From Elephas maximus indicus (Eukaryota; Chordata; Mammalia; Proboscidea; Elephantidae): 64,000 nucleotides of DNA. Under the pieces are notes generated by a model. The model was given only the letters and a program-made list of their open reading frames with translations. It had not been told where the DNA came from and searched no databases. The DNA is taken from the NCBI RefSeq assembly GCF_024166365.1, contig NC_064837.1:79045553-79109552 (forward strand), in the 5' to 3' direction. Shown here in pieces: positions 34,161-46,651 of this stretch. Both the position numbers and the translations under genes were made by a program. Every line of letters starts with the position of its first letter. Positions within the stretch are counted from its first letter, which is position 1.

Positions 34161-34706
34161 GTGATGGCTAATTTTATGTGTCAACTTGGCTAGACTCTGG
34201 TGGCCAGTTGTTTGGTCAAACATCAGTCTAGTTGCTGTTATAAAGTAATTAAAATAGGATTAAATCAGTTGGCCTTAAGTAAATCAGAGTACTTTCCATA
34301 ATTTGGGTGGACCTCAATCAATCATTTGAAAATCTTAAGAGCAAGAAGGGGGTTTCCTTAGGGTATGTTCTGCCTCCAGAATATAAGTAGACATTTTTTT
34401 CAGAATACTTCCTCTCTCTTAACTCTTAGGTCATCTGACCTATGAATTTTGGACTTGCCAGCCACACAATCGCATGAGCTCTCAGGATTCCACAGCCTGT
34501 CACCTTACCTACAGATCTTGGATGTGTCAATTTCCCCCACGATTTGGTGAGCCAATTCCTTGAAATAAATCAATCTCTCTTTTTCTGTCTCTATATATGC
34601 ACACACATACGTATATATCTACAGAGAGAGAGAGAAATGAGGGTCCTCTAGCTTTATTTTTTGTTGTCAAGATTTTTTTTCTTGGCTCTAGAGAACCCTA
34701 AGAGAA
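34161..34706 (+). mobile_element. ERVL-type (MLT2-like) solo LTR
   Basis: It starts TGTGATGGCTAATTTTATGTG, then CAACTTGGC, GGTCAAACATCAGTCTAG, GGGTGGACCTCAATCAATC, and ends with CAATTCCTTGAAATAAATC, TCTCTATATATG and CTCTAGAGAACCCTAAGAGA. The flanks ATATC and ATATT make a 5-bp TSD with one mismatch in the host L1. The family name is from memory. Confidence 0.8.
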
Positions 34707-35525
34707 TATTCAATGCAATCTCTATAAAATCTTAGCTGACTTATTTACAGAAATTAACAAGCTGCTCCTAAAATTCATATGGAATTTCAAGGACCACTGA
34801 AGAGCCAAAACAATCTTGACAAAGAAGAACAAAGTTAGAGGACTCCAACTTCTGGATTTCAAATGTACTATAAAGCTACAGTAATGAAAACAGTGTGATA
34901 AGGGTAGTCATATAGACCAATGGCATAGAAATGATATTCCAAAAATAAACACATATTATCTATGACCAATTGATTTTTGACAAGGGTTCGTTCAATGGGG
35001 AAAAAAAAATCTCTTTAATAAATGTTGCTGGAACAACTGGATTTCCACATAAAAAATAATGAAGCTGGGTCCATACCTCACACCATATACAAAAATTAAG
35101 TCAAAATGGATTAATGACTTAAATACAAAAACTAATACCATAAAGCTCTTAGAAGAAAACATCAGGGTAAAGTTTTAGGACCTTGTTTTTGGCAATGAAT
35201 TCTTAGATGTGACACCAAAAGCACAAGCAACAAAAGAAAAAAAATAGATAAATTGAACTTTATCAAAATTGAGAACTTTTGTGCATCAAACAATTTTATC
35301 AACAAAGTGAAGAGACAACTCACACAATGGGGGAACATATTTGGTAAACATATATTGGATAAAGATCTAATATGCAAAATATATAATGAATTCCTACAAC
35401 TCAACAACAAAAAGACAAGTAACCCAATTTAAAAAATGGCCAAAGAACTTAGACATTTCTCCAAAGAAGAAATACAAGTGGCCAATAAGGGCATGAAAAG
35501 ATGTTCAATATATTAGTCATCAAAA

Positions 35526-35722
35526 CTCAAAAACCAAACCAGTTGCAGTCCAGTCAACCCTAAGGACAGAGTAGAACTGCCCTATAGAGTTTCCAAGGCA
35601 GTAAATTTTCACAGAAGCAGACTGCCATATCTTTCTGCCACGGAGCGGCTAGTGGGTTCCGAATCACCTACCTTTGTTTTAGTTGGCAGCCAAGCACTTA
35701 ACCAGTGTTCCACCAGGGCTCC
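35526..35722 (-). mobile_element. AfroSINE (long variant) nested in L1
   Basis: CAGTTGCAGTCCAGTCAACC, GGACAGAGTAGAACTGCCC, the long middle CATATCTTTCTGCCACGGAG, and CAGTGTTCCACCAGGGCTCC. ATTAGTCAT left and ATTAGTTAT right are an approximate TSD. Confidence 0.92.
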
Positions 35723-35780
35723 AATTAGTTATTAGGGAAATGCAGATGAAAACCACAATGAGATACCACTTCACACCTAC

Positions 35781-35913
35781 TAAGCCGGTTGCTGTTGAGT
35801 TGATTCCAACTCATAGCGACCCTATAGGGCAGAGTAAAACTGCCCTGGTAGATTTGAACTGCCAACCTTTTGGTTAGCAGCCATAGTTCTTAACTACTGC
35901 ACCACCAGGGCTC
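35781..35913 (-). mobile_element. AfroSINE, internally deleted, nested in L1
   Basis: GCCGGTTGCTGTTGAGTTG, CTATAGGGCAGAGTAAAACTG, then directly GGTAGATTTGAACTGCC and CTACTGCACCACCAGGGC: about 20 bases are missing in the middle. L1 text resumes CACTAGAATGGC. Confidence 0.93.
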
Positions 35914-36500
35914 CTCACTAGAATGGCTATTATCAGAAAACCAGAACATAACAAGTGTTGGAGAGGATGTGGAGAAATGGGAGCCTTCATTCGTTCTCAG
36001 TGAGAGTGTAATGTGGTACAGCCACTCGAGGAAATAGTTGGGTGGTTTCTCAGAAAGTTGAACATAGAATTACCATATAATTCCACTTACAGGTATATAC
36101 CCAAGAGACTTGAAAAGCAGTGACTCAAACAGATAATTGTACACCAATGTTCTTTGCAGCATTATTCACAATTGCCACAATGTGGAAATAACTGAAGTGT
36201 CTATCAACAGATGAATGGATAAACAAAATGTGGTACATATATACATACAATAGAATATTATTCAGCCAAAAAGCAAATGAGATCCTGATACATGCAACAG
36301 CCTGGATGAACCTTGAAAACATGCCGAGTGAAATAAGTTAGACAAAAAAAAAAGGACGTATAGTGTATGTTCCCACGTATATGAAAGAGCTAAAGCAAAT
36401 TCCTGGAGACAGAAAGTAGATTAAAGTTACCAGGGGCTGGGGGAAGGACAGAATGGGAGTTTCTGTTATATATTATATGTATTATGGCACAATAAAATTT

Positions 36501-37026
36501 ACCAAAGAAAGTATAAGTGGCCGTTGGTCTCTATCATTAGGAGTTTGGAACAGACCTGGCCAGGCAGAGCTGTGTGTTCACCAATTGGATGAACTGCGGG
36601 GAAGAACATACTTGCTGATAGAGAATTTTGACAATTTGAGCTTCATTAATGGCAAGTTCTTACCAGTTCTGCATAAATAGCCCAAGGCTGCCCTGCCTTC
36701 TCCCTTCAAGCTTATGCCCCTGAGCATGATTGAATGAAAGGGGTCTGAAAAGTGAGGCTCCACTAAAGCCGAGTACAAAGGCAACCTTGCTTCCTCTCTA
36801 AGCTGTTCACATGAAGACTGTGCAGAAAGCCTGTCAGAGTGAGTCAGAACTAGTCCTTGGCAGGCAGCAGAGAAGTCTGGGCAGGGCGTCTTGGCATGTG
36901 GCACGTTATAGGGAGCGTCTGGAAGGGAGTCATAGAAAAGATAGAACACTAACTGGCAACCCAAGAAGTTTACTTTAACCCCAGAGTTTCACACCAAAAA
37001 GGTGTCAATCTAGGTCCTCCTCACAG
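36501..37026. other. No gene seen
   Basis: Unique-looking sequence. A 128-codon minus ORF (36578-36964) has no recognisable domain and no splice context I can support. Confidence 0.45.
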
Positions 37027-37346
37027 ACTGCCAGAAGAACAAACAAATCTGTCTTGGAAGAGATAGAGCCAGAATGCTCATTAGAAGTGAGGATGGCAAG
37101 ACTTAGTCTCATGTACCTTGGACAGGATATCAGGAGGAACTGGTCCCTGGAGAAGGACGTCATGCTTGGTAGAGTACAAGATCAGCAAAAAAGAGGAAGA
37201 CCCTCAACGAGATGGATTGACATAGTGGCTGCAACAATGAGCTCAACCGTAAGGACATTTGTGAGGATGGCACAGGACTGGGCAGTGTTTTGTTCTGTTG
37301 CTATGAGTTGGAACCGACTTGATGGCGCCTAACAACAACAACACAG
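37027..37346 (+). mobile_element. RTE LINE 3' end, 5'-truncated
   Basis: It begins ACTGCCAGAAGAACAAAC and ends CGACTTGATGGCGCCTAAC plus AAC units. A 92-codon frame (37054-37332) is the C-terminus of the RTE protein up to its natural stop. It has the family marker words PECSLE, SLEKD and GRPSTRW. Short CACAG repeats on both sides may be the TSD but are weak. Confidence 0.93.
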
Positions 37347-38562
37347 AATCTAAAAAGAAATTTAGAAAAAAATTTACCTCAGGGCTGAAATCTGTCCAGA
37401 AAACTGATGGAGAAGTGCTGTGGACCCTATAAGGAAATGCGGGACAGGAGGCACCTCGTTGTTATTGGGTAGATGGGAAATGACTTTCTGTATCTCCACA
37501 GGTAATTATAACATCACTGAGGAAATGTGAGAAAGCCATTAGCTCTGCAGGAATGCTGCTAATCTATGTCTAAATGTAGTTCCACCGGATTAGACCAGAG
37601 TTGTTATTCGTGTTTTTTCAGTGTGTATATGAATGATATTTTAGTTTTGCTAATTCATTATGAATTTAAATATGTGATTATTCTTAAATATTCCAATTCT
37701 GAATTGCCTCCAAAATTAAGACTAACATAATGAATCTACGTAATACTGAAATTTCAGAAAAGGGCTCCACCATTACTCGTACTATAACTATACAGCCTAA
37801 GTCCTTGTAATAACCAGAATGGTTTCTCAGTATTTATTTTAATAGCCCACTGGATATAGGGCTTGTATTGACTTGTAAGCCTGGGATGGTAAAAAGATAA
37901 GGAAGCACAGCCCTTCCTCTCTTCGGCAATGTCTATGTAATGCTTTCTGTGGTGGACAAGTCACTGGGTTCTATGTATAGCTTTGTTGATTTACGTCGTT
38001 TTCTGAAAAGCACACACCCAGGTTTTTTTTTTGTTTGTTTCAAATGAATAATGTTAGCAGACAAAATGTCTAATAAACCTGAAATACTGTCATGGGGGAA
38101 AGAGAGAAAGGGAAGATCTTTGAATGATTTTGTAGTTTGACTTCTCTGCCTTGGGGTCTTTCTGTCTCTAACTACTTGAATGGTTGGAATCTCCTTCTCA
38201 GGTTCAACTAATGAAAGTGTGGGATACTGATGAGAATGAGGCAACTCTGACCCCTAACTTTTTAGAGAGCAGCAGTGTCTTGCTCTTCGGAGGGCCTGGG
38301 TAGGTCAAATGAGCTGGTTCATTTATTGCCCTAAGAAGATCATGGATTTTATTCCTGTATAATTCCTGTATGGATCTCTTAAGGTCACATTGAAAAACAC
38401 AACTTAGTATCACTAATAGACCTAGCTGTTGTCTTAAATGTGGGCAGCTTAACAGAACCCCATTAAGGGAAGAACTACTAAAAAGACCTCATGCCTTCAC
38501 AGGTGAGTGACGATACATGACACCTTCAGATACCGCCAAATTTTGTTGGGTTTCCCTAAACA
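37347..38562. other. No gene seen
   Basis: Unique-looking AT-rich sequence. The 103-codon minus ORF (37933-38244) has no motif. Confidence 0.48.
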
Positions 38563-38795
38563 AGGAGTCCCTGGTTACCATCAATCGAGACTGACTCAAT
38601 GGCAACAGGTTAGGCGTCCATGTGGTTAAGCACCTGGGTGTTAACTGAAGGTCGGCAGTTTGAGTTCATTCAGAGGTACCTTAAAAGAAAGGCCTGGTGA
38701 TGTACTTCCAAAAAATCAGCCATTAAAAACCCTACAGAGCATAGTTCCACTCTGACACACATGGGGTTGCCATCGACTCAATGGAAACTGGTTTT
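38563..38795 (+). mobile_element. AfroSINE composite (CAGAGGTACC subtype)
   Basis: A start GGAGTCCCTGGTTACC is followed by tail-like GACTGACTCAATGGCAACAG. A second head GGTTAAGCACCTGGGTG then runs to the full body and the tail GCCATCGACTCAATGGAAAC. It looks like one copy inserted next to or recombined with another. Confidence 0.82.
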
Positions 38796-39239
38796 TTCTC
38801 CAAATAAGGTGCTACATCTAGCACCTCCTGTAACAGCCAACCCATGTAATGCTCGCCACGTGCCTGTCCTAGTTGTAAATGCTTTAGCTCACTTCCTCCT
38901 CACATGACACGGCACAGACACACCAAGCAGCTGGCCCCTGGTCACACAAAAGTTAGTGCATGGCACGGGAGAAGGACACCAGGCAGCCTGTGCCCAGAAC
39001 ATTTTCTCCTAATTGCTATGCAAAACTGCTTTTCTATTATGCTACCCTACTCAGTGTCCTTTAACATCTTCTTTTATCATTTGTAAACATACACGAAAGA
39101 TTGTTGAATAACAAGGGGAGCCAGCGTGAATTCTCTTAAAACAGATTGGCTCATGGATCTGACCTGAGCTTGTGGATCTGTCCTGGACCATGATACTTTG
39201 GAGAATCCCAGAAGTGCCATCTGTTCACTGGGCACAGGA
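38796..39239. other. No gene seen
   Basis: The part at 38830-38960 (GTAATGCTCGCCACGTGCC, CACACCAAGCAGCTGGCCCC) may be a reverse MIR or L2 remnant but is too decayed. Confidence 0.4.
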
Positions 39240-39400
39240 GCCCAGCAGAGGTGATGTGATACTACAGAGCGGACTCTTGGATCCTAGACCTGAGTTCGGC
39301 TTCAGCTCTTCTCCAGACAAGCTGAGCAACCTTGGGCGAGTCTCTGTTCCTGTCTGGCCTTCCCTTTCCTGCTATGTCAAATGAGGAGCTGGCCAGGAAA
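39240..39400 (+). mobile_element. MIR-like SINE remnant
   Basis: GCGGACTCTTGGATCCTAG, CTGAGTTCGGCTTCAGCTC, GAGCAACCTTGGGCGAGTC and TCAAATGAGGAGCTGG follow MIR order. Confidence 0.5.
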
Positions 39401-40191
39401 ATCTCCATACTCCCCCAGGCTTAAGCATTCTACAGTTCTGTCGTACAAGACCTGAGAGGTTTGGGCAAAGTATCAAAGATGGCAGGAGCCAGTTAAGGAA
39501 GAGTGTTAGCCCGAACACTAAATTGAGCAGAAGCATTATTTTTCTGCCTCCGTTTCTGGCCCACAGATCCATCTTCTTTCTGATTGATAATCAGTGGGCA
39601 GAACTAAGGAAACCTTATTTGAGTTGCCGGAATTTGTGAAACTGCTTTTTCCTAATGGTTTTGGTTTTGCATTTGAAGAGGACTAACAAGTCAGATGGTG
39701 ACTAATAACTGAAATGAAGGTGTATACATGAGGGAGACTGTTCTGTTGACCTTAACAAGAAGTGGGAGAGTATTTGAAAATGAAGACTATTACAGTTCCT
39801 ATCATCCCAAAAAATGTTTAGGTTTTTGTATATTCTGCTGACTTTAAAATAATTAGATGTGGTGTTGTCTTTCAATATCAGGCAAGTATAACTAATGCAT
39901 TCAATAAGAAAACATATTCTACTTTTAAAGTTTTATTACAACACTTTTCCTAACTTTTAGATCTATTTCAACACAGGTGTATCTTATTACTAAACAACAG
40001 TTCCAATTCTGGAGAAAGCTTTCATAAAGAAAATGAGAGATGGTAAGCTCAGCCTCATGTTCGGCTGCAATTTAAAAATTTTGATTAAATTTATAGCTTT
40101 GTCACTCTTTGGCCAAGGCAGTTACTGACTGAAGACTTGATTTCTAATATGTTCATTTAACAAGAGTTATTTCTGATTTTTCTGGTGTGTG
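39401..40191. other. No gene seen
   Basis: Unique-looking AT-rich sequence with no recognised family or ORF. Confidence 0.5.
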
Positions 40192-40590
40192 TGTGTTTGA
40201 TTTAGGTGAAAGTTTACAGAGCAAATTAGTTTCTCATTAAACAGTTAATACACTAATTGTTTCGTGATATTGGTTGTCAGCCCCTCAATGTGTCAACAGC
40301 CTCCCCTTCTCCATCCTAGGTTCCCCGCTTCCATTTGTCCAGCTTTCCTGTCCCTTCCTGCCTTTATGTCTTTGCTTTTGGGCTGGTGTGACCATTAGTC
40401 TCATATACATCATTGAACTATGAACCATGACTCTCACGCATGTTATTGTTGGCCCTATAGATCTGTCTAATCTTTGGCTGAAGGATGAACCTCAGGAGTG
40501 ACTTCAGTACTGAGTTGGAATGGTGTCTGGGGGCCATAGTTTTGGGGTTTCTCTAATCTCTGTTAGACCAACAAGCCTGGTTAAGTTCTT
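40192..40590 (-). mobile_element. L1 3' UTR fragment
   Basis: From the 3' terminus TTTAGGTGAAAGTTTACAGAG through CATTAAACAGTTAATACAC, GGTTGTCAGCCCC, CTTTGGCTGAAGGATGAACC and CAGGAGTGACTTCAGTACTG. It matches 61148-61560 closely and the reverse of 30191-30698. A small TG repeat abuts it. Confidence 0.85.
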
Positions 40591-41907
40591 TCTGATTTTA
40601 ACATCAAAGAATGTTAAAATTTGGCATAGGATTTTATTTAAATCCCATATGAACGTACCGATTGATTGTAATTTTTTTTAGTTCTATAGTCATCTCCTCA
40701 ATATCCTAAACCAAACTCATAATTATTGGAGATAATTTCATCAAATTAGTGGGGTGTGGGCTGGTTTTGCTCCTACAATGTTCCATATATCCAGAAAAGA
40801 CTGTTCCTATCCTAGTGGGGGGCCTCTGACCTTTTACCCAAGAGAGGCTTTCAGAGAAAATGTGCATGGGTGTGAGAGCCAGGGCCGACACATACTCTAG
40901 GGACAGTCTAGACGCTTGTATGCACGGGGGCTCTGAAAAGAATTGTGAAGCTTCATCCTGCCTGAGTTTCCTCTCATTCCTGTATTTCTCTTTCCCTGTG
41001 GCTCCTTATTGGCAGCAAACTGACTATTCTTTGCTACTGTTTCTCATCATTCTTTCCCACAGTACTTTTCCTTTTTATTTTTATTTTTTCTACCTCCCTC
41101 AATCCTCTTTCCAAACTTTTCCAAGTACCTAACCTGGTTTTCCTTTTCTTCCCCATGGTTAGTTCCCCGCAGCATCTTTTTCTTGGAGCCCTTTTCCACG
41201 TTACTAATCTATGAGAGGAAGCAAACAACAAAACTACTACCCATGGTCCCTCAGCCAGAGGGACACTTCCTTCCATTTGCATCCCCAACCTTATTCATTA
41301 TGTGACCATTTTCCTACATGATCAAGCTATTCAATATTCACATCTAGATTTAACTGTGATGATAAATGAATCTCTCTGCAACTGGTACAGTGAGAACGAA
41401 AGCAAGGAAGCACGATCCCGATGTCCACCCACCCAGCGAATCCGTGTGCACACCTATCAGCAGGCTTGGACAGGCGTGAGGTGCGGAGGAGGTACAGCCC
41501 CACGCGCGTTATCTACGGGGTAAATGGATATGCAAACAATATCGCTAATGCAATCAGGTGTGATAAGGGCTGATTTCAAACTGATTTTGGAGCTGGAAGA
41601 TAAAGAGAGCAAATGTGCCTGGGTGGGGTGAGGAGTGGGGCTGAGAGAGAGGGAAGATATCACAGAGGAGATGACCTTTAAGGAGAGACTAGGGGAAAAA
41701 GATCCATAGGATGTGCTTCACTAATAAAGAAAGTGTGGGCCCTCTAGACAGAAGAACCACAAGAAACAAAGGCACAGACACTACAACACAAGGGATGCTT
41801 TTGTGTGGCTGGGGAGTAGAGTATATATTGGGGGTGGCAAGAGGCACAGCCAGAAAGCTCAACAGGGTCAAAATAATGAAAGACTTCATGTCCCTGGGGA
41901 ATGTGAA
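40591..41907. other. No gene seen
   Basis: Pyrimidine-rich patches at 41060-41150 and purine-rich ones at 41580-41700. ORFs of 60-90 codons lack domains. Confidence 0.48.
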
Positions 41908-42094
41908 CATTTAACATGCTCAGCTGTAAGTGAAAAGTTGGAGGTTTGAGTCTACCCAGAGGAGTCTCGGAAGACAGATATGAAGATCTACTGCAGAAAA
42001 ATCAGCTACTGAAAACCCTACTGAGCACGGTTCTACTCTGACACTCATGGAGTGGCCATGAGTAGGAGTCAACTCAACAGCAACAGTTTTTTTA
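41908..42094 (+). mobile_element. AfroSINE (CAGAGG subtype), decayed head
   Basis: AACATGCTCAGCTGTAAGTG, GGTTTGAGTCTACCCAGAGG, ATCAGCTACTGAAAACCC, GGTTCTACTCTGACACTCATG and GAGTCAACTCAACAGCAAC. The first bases of the head are lost or mutated. Confidence 0.88.
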
Positions 42095-42974
42095 ATGTGT
42101 CTTTGCCTAGTTAAGGAGTATGAATGAATCCTGTGAATGAGAAGGAAACATGGAGAAGTTTAAACACCAACAGTGACAATGGACAAATGAATATGCTTGG
42201 CAGATAACTCTGACAGCAGTTGGAAGAAAGCCTGGAGATTGGCACACCAACATGTTAATGGCAATAGATCAGAGAAAGGATGATGTGAGCATAAGAGGAA
42301 CAAAAGCAAGGAATAGATATGAGAGATGTTTTGGGGATAGACATGGACTTGGAAGTCTACTGCCCACGAGAGGTAAAGGCAGAGAAGGCATCAAAGATAA
42401 CTTGAAAAAATTTTTTTAAAACAATCGTTTTAGGTTTTCTTTTCTGTTGTTTCCAAAAAATGGATAATGACATTATTAACCAAAATACGTGTGCAAGTAA
42501 AAGAGCAAATTTGGGATCAGGAAGTTCATAAGTTTTCATTGGACATGTTCATTTTGAGACACTTGTGGGACATTAATACACATTTTGAAATAGGCGTGTC
42601 AAGCCCAGGAAAGAAATGAAGATCTGGAAATCATTAGTCTTTTAGTAGCAACTGAAGCCAAAGATTTGAAAGAGCCCAGAGGACATGCACAAAGCAATAA
42701 GAAAAGAAAACCTAGATTGAAACCCTGAAAAATAAATATTATGAAGGGGCAATGAACAATCAAAGGAGAGTGGAAAGACACAAAGACAGGAGGAAGAAAT
42801 ATAGAAAGGGTTGGTGTTACAAACACCAGAGGGGAAAAAGATCTTCCAGAAGGAAATGGACAGTAATGTCAGAGGTTTAAGGGTAGTCAAGTAAAATAAA
42901 GAATAAAAACGTGAACTAGATTTTGAAATTAGAAATTCTTAGGTAATCTAGCCACAAACAGCTTCAGAAAAGTA
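42095..42974. other. No gene seen
   Basis: Purine-rich, AT-rich sequence without a recognised family. ORFs are antisense and short. Confidence 0.45.
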
Positions 42975-43262
42975 GTAGCAAGAAGAAGAAAGCAATATTG
43001 TATGATTCCACTTACGTAAAATTGTTTTTAAAAAGTGAAATCATGGAAACAGAAAACAGATAAGTAAGCTTGGGGTTGGAGGGGGAATTGACCGCAAATG
43101 GACACCAAGGAACTTTTTGGAGTGATGGAAATGTTCTAAAAACTCAATTGTAGTGATATTTGGACAACAGTATAAATTTACAAAAAGTCTTTAAATTGTA
43201 CACTTAAAAAATGATAAATTTTATGGTATGTAACTGACACCTGAAAACCGTTTTTTAAAAAG
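42975..43262 (+). mobile_element. L1 3'-end fragment
   Basis: TGTATGATTCCACTTACG, GGAACTTTTTGGAGTGATGG, AATGTTCTAAAAACTCAATTG, TAAATTGTACACTTAAAAAATG match an L1M-type terminus. Confidence 0.65.
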
Positions 43263-44680
43263 ATGGGGAGCAAGGTCATGGAGTCCTCCACTTCCATTTT
43301 TTTCACAGTGAAAAAAAGTAGGAAGTCACTCTCCTTCCCATGGCCCACATTTAACCCCTTCAAAGACTAGCCTGAATTGTTTTGTTGTATTCACATATCT
43401 GAGAGCGAAGTGAGATTAAATAATTAATTTTACTAAAATTATTCAATAAGCATTTAAAACTTGGCACACATTTTCTGTAAATATATATCAAGTACTCTTT
43501 GCTTACTGTTTTAAAATAAAATACTTTATTGAGACATAATTCACATACAATACAATTCACCCATTTAAAGTATACAATTCAACAGCTTTTAGAACATTTT
43601 CCTTAACCCCTCATCAAGCCCAGTCTTAGGTAGCTGTGAATCTACTTTTTGTCTCTATAGATTTGCCTATTCTAGACATTTTATATATATGAAAACTACA
43701 ATATGTGGCTCTTTATGACTGGCTTCTTTCACTCTGCATAATGTTTTCCAGGTTCATTCTCATCATATTTCTTTTTATGACCAAATAATACTCCATTGTA
43801 TGGATATACCAAATTGTTTGTTTATCCATTCTTCAATTGATGGACATTTGGGCTGTTTTTACTCTTTGGCTATTATAATGCTGCAATAAACTTTCATGTA
43901 CAAGTTTGGTGTGGACATATGTTTCCGTTTTTCTTGGGTATATACTTAGGAGTGGAATTGTTGGGTCCTATGGTAAAAAAAAAAAAAAAATTTATGGTAA
44001 AAATTTATAATTAGCTATTTGAGGAACTGCCAGATTTTTTTCCAAAATGACTATACCATTTTATACTCCCACCAGCAAAGTATGAAGATTCCAATTTCTC
44101 CACTCTCTCCAACACTTGTTATTATCTGTCTTTTTTATTATAGCCATCCTAATAGGTGTGAATTGGTATCTCATTGTGGTTTTGATTTGTATTTCTTGAT
44201 GGCTAATGTTGAGCATCTTTTCATGTGCCATTTACATGTATATTCATGGCCATTTACATGTATATTTTTGGAGAAATGTCTATTCAGATCCTCTGCTCAT
44301 TTTTAAATTGTAATATTCATCTTTTTATTATTAAGTTGTAAGAGTTCTTTATATAGTCTAGATAAGATTCCCTTATCAAATATATGATTTGCATATATTT
44401 TCTCACATTATGTGGTTGCCTTTTCACTTTCTTGATAGCGCCCTTTGAAGTACAGAAGTTTTTAATCTTATTAAGTCCAATTTATCTACTTTTTCTTTTG
44501 GTTACTATGCTTTTGTTGTCATATCTAAGAAAATGTGCTCTAATCCAAGGTCATAAAGGTTCGTAACTATATTTTCTTCTAAGAGTTTTACAGTTTAGTT
44601 CTAGAACTACAGATTTATAGTTTAGCTCTTAGGTCTTTGATCCATTTTTAGTTTTTTTTTTTTTTTTAAATAGTACGAGG

Positions 44681-45095
44681 TGTTATGGATTGAATTGTGT
44701 CCTCCCAAAATGTAAATTGTAAACCCTAATCTCTATGCCTGGAGTTATAATCTCATTTGGGAATAGACTGTCTTTGTTATGTTAATAAGGCAGGATTAGT
44801 GTAGGGTGTATCTTGAGTCAGTCTCTTTTGAGATATAAAGGAGATTAAACATAAGCCAGCAAGCAGAGATGGGCGGAAGAGAGATGCCAAGCCACACGAA
44901 GATCCCCCAGGAGCAGAAGCTCAGATGAGACAAGGATCTTCTTCCAGAGCCCACACAGAGAGAAAGCCTTCCCTTAGAGCCAGTGCTCTGAATTCAGACT
45001 TCTAGCTTCCTGAACTGTGAGAAAATAAATTTCAGTTTGTTAAAGCCACCCACTTGTGGTATTTCTGTTATAGCAACACTAGATAAACTAGGACA
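44681..45095 (+). repeat. 5' LTR of the MaLR provirus
   Basis: It starts TGTTATGGATTGAATTGTG and ends CTAGATAAACTAGGACA, with an AATAAA signal near 45027. Same subfamily as 46652-47062, with visible substitutions and small indels between the two. LTRs are identical at insertion, so this points to an old insertion. Confidence 0.88.
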
Positions 45096-46651
45096 GAATT
45101 TGGTACTGGAAGAGTGGGGTATTGCTTTAACAGATACCTAAAATATGGAATTGGGTAATGGGTGGAGGCTGGAAGAGTTTTAAGTTACTTAATTGTAAAA
45201 GCCTAGATTACCTTGAAGAGACTGTTGGTAGAATTATGGACATCAAAGGCAATTCTGGTAAAGGCTCAGAAGGAAGTGAGGAGAGCCTTAGAGAAAGTCT
45301 CTACTGACTTAGAGAATACAATGGTTGAACAATAAAGGAAGGGTGATTTTTTTATGCAGTGGCAAAGAACTAGTCTGAATTATGGTCAAATATTTGGTGG
45401 AAGGTAGAACTTGTAAGTGATGAACTTGGATATCTGGCTGATGAGAGTTCTAAGCAAGATCTTTCTCCTTGCCACTTATAGCAAAATGCAGAAGGAAAGA
45501 GATGGACTTAACAATGAAGTTTGCAAAATGAAAACAGAACTTAAAGATTAGGAAAATTCTGTTGTACAAACTAAGGACACATGTCCTAGAATTTTCACCA
45601 AGGGCTTGGCTACACAATCTTTTGTTAAAGAGATTAAGCCTGTGACTGATGGATCTAACCAACTACCACAGCAGAAAAACCATCAGCTTAGACTAAAAGG
45701 GACAGAGAAAGAATGAAAGGGAAGAATGCTGTCTGCCTCTTGGAATTCTACAGGCAGGAAACGGGCCTAATGAGCTACATCTATTGTTCTCCAAGAAGAG
45801 AAAAGGACTATCCCTGGAGCAGCTTGGAAATCAGCAGAACTGTTGAAAGCAGCATGGAAAGCAGGGCCTTCTCGATTTCAAAGAGTGGGGACATGGTCTC
45901 CTGAATCTCAAAGGGTGAGACCATAACCTCCTAGGTTTCAAAGAGTCGGATGTTTGCCAACTCGGTTTCTGGGGTGTGGGACTGCTGTTAAGGTATGCCA
46001 GGGGGATGAGGCCACCACCCAAAGCTGAGGGGGCGGGGCTTCCATGTCGCAGGGGCAGAAGAACGGGGCCTTCTGGGTCTGAGGGCATGGGGTTGGCACT
46101 CAGATAGACTAGGAGAATGGGGCCAACCAAAGCTGAGGGAGTAGAGTTGCCACCCCAGAGGGCCTGGAAGGTGGAGCTGAAGCCCAGGGCTTAGGGGCCT
46201 CCACCCAGAATCCAGAGGGCATGGCCAACACCCAGAGTCTAGAGTGTGGGGCCATTGCCCAGATGGTCTCAGAGAAACTAAGATAATTTTCAAGACTTGA
46301 GAGCCAATGTAATTTGTTCTGCTGGGTTTTGGACTTGTTTGGTGTCTGTTATACATCCCTTCTTTTCCTCCAACCTCTCCCATTTGTAATGGAATTGTCT
46401 GCCTTGTGCCTGTTCCACCACTGTACCATGGAAACAGATAATTTGTATTCTAGATTTCACGAGGTCGCAGGTGAAAAGGAATTTTGCCCCAGGATGGAAT
46501 ACACCTAAAGTCTCCCACATATTTGACTTAGATGATTCAGAAGATGAGATTTTGGACTTGGAGTCGATTTAAGAGTTTTGGGATGATGTGATGGGTTGGA
46601 TATGTTTTGCATGTGGCAAGGACATGAATTTTGGGGGGTCAAAGTGTGTAA

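Larger units (their letters stand above)
34005..36500 (+). mobile_element. L1 ORF2/3' UTR split by an LTR and two SINEs
   Basis: Colinear L1 text before and after each insert: GAAAACTACAAAACATC, then after the LTR TCAATGCAATCTCTATAAAATC, AACAAAGTTAGAGGACTCC, ACCTCACACCATATAC, AAAAGATGTTCAATAT, then after the SINEs AATGCAGATGAAAACCACAATG and GTTGGAGAGGATGTGGAG, up to the 3' UTR near 36500. The reading frame is broken throughout. Confidence 0.88.

Noticed and set aside
45988..46383. 131-codon minus-strand Pro/Arg-rich ORF
   Set aside because: It lies antisense in the degenerate repetitive GC-rich internal part of the MaLR provirus; an open frame there is a composition effect.
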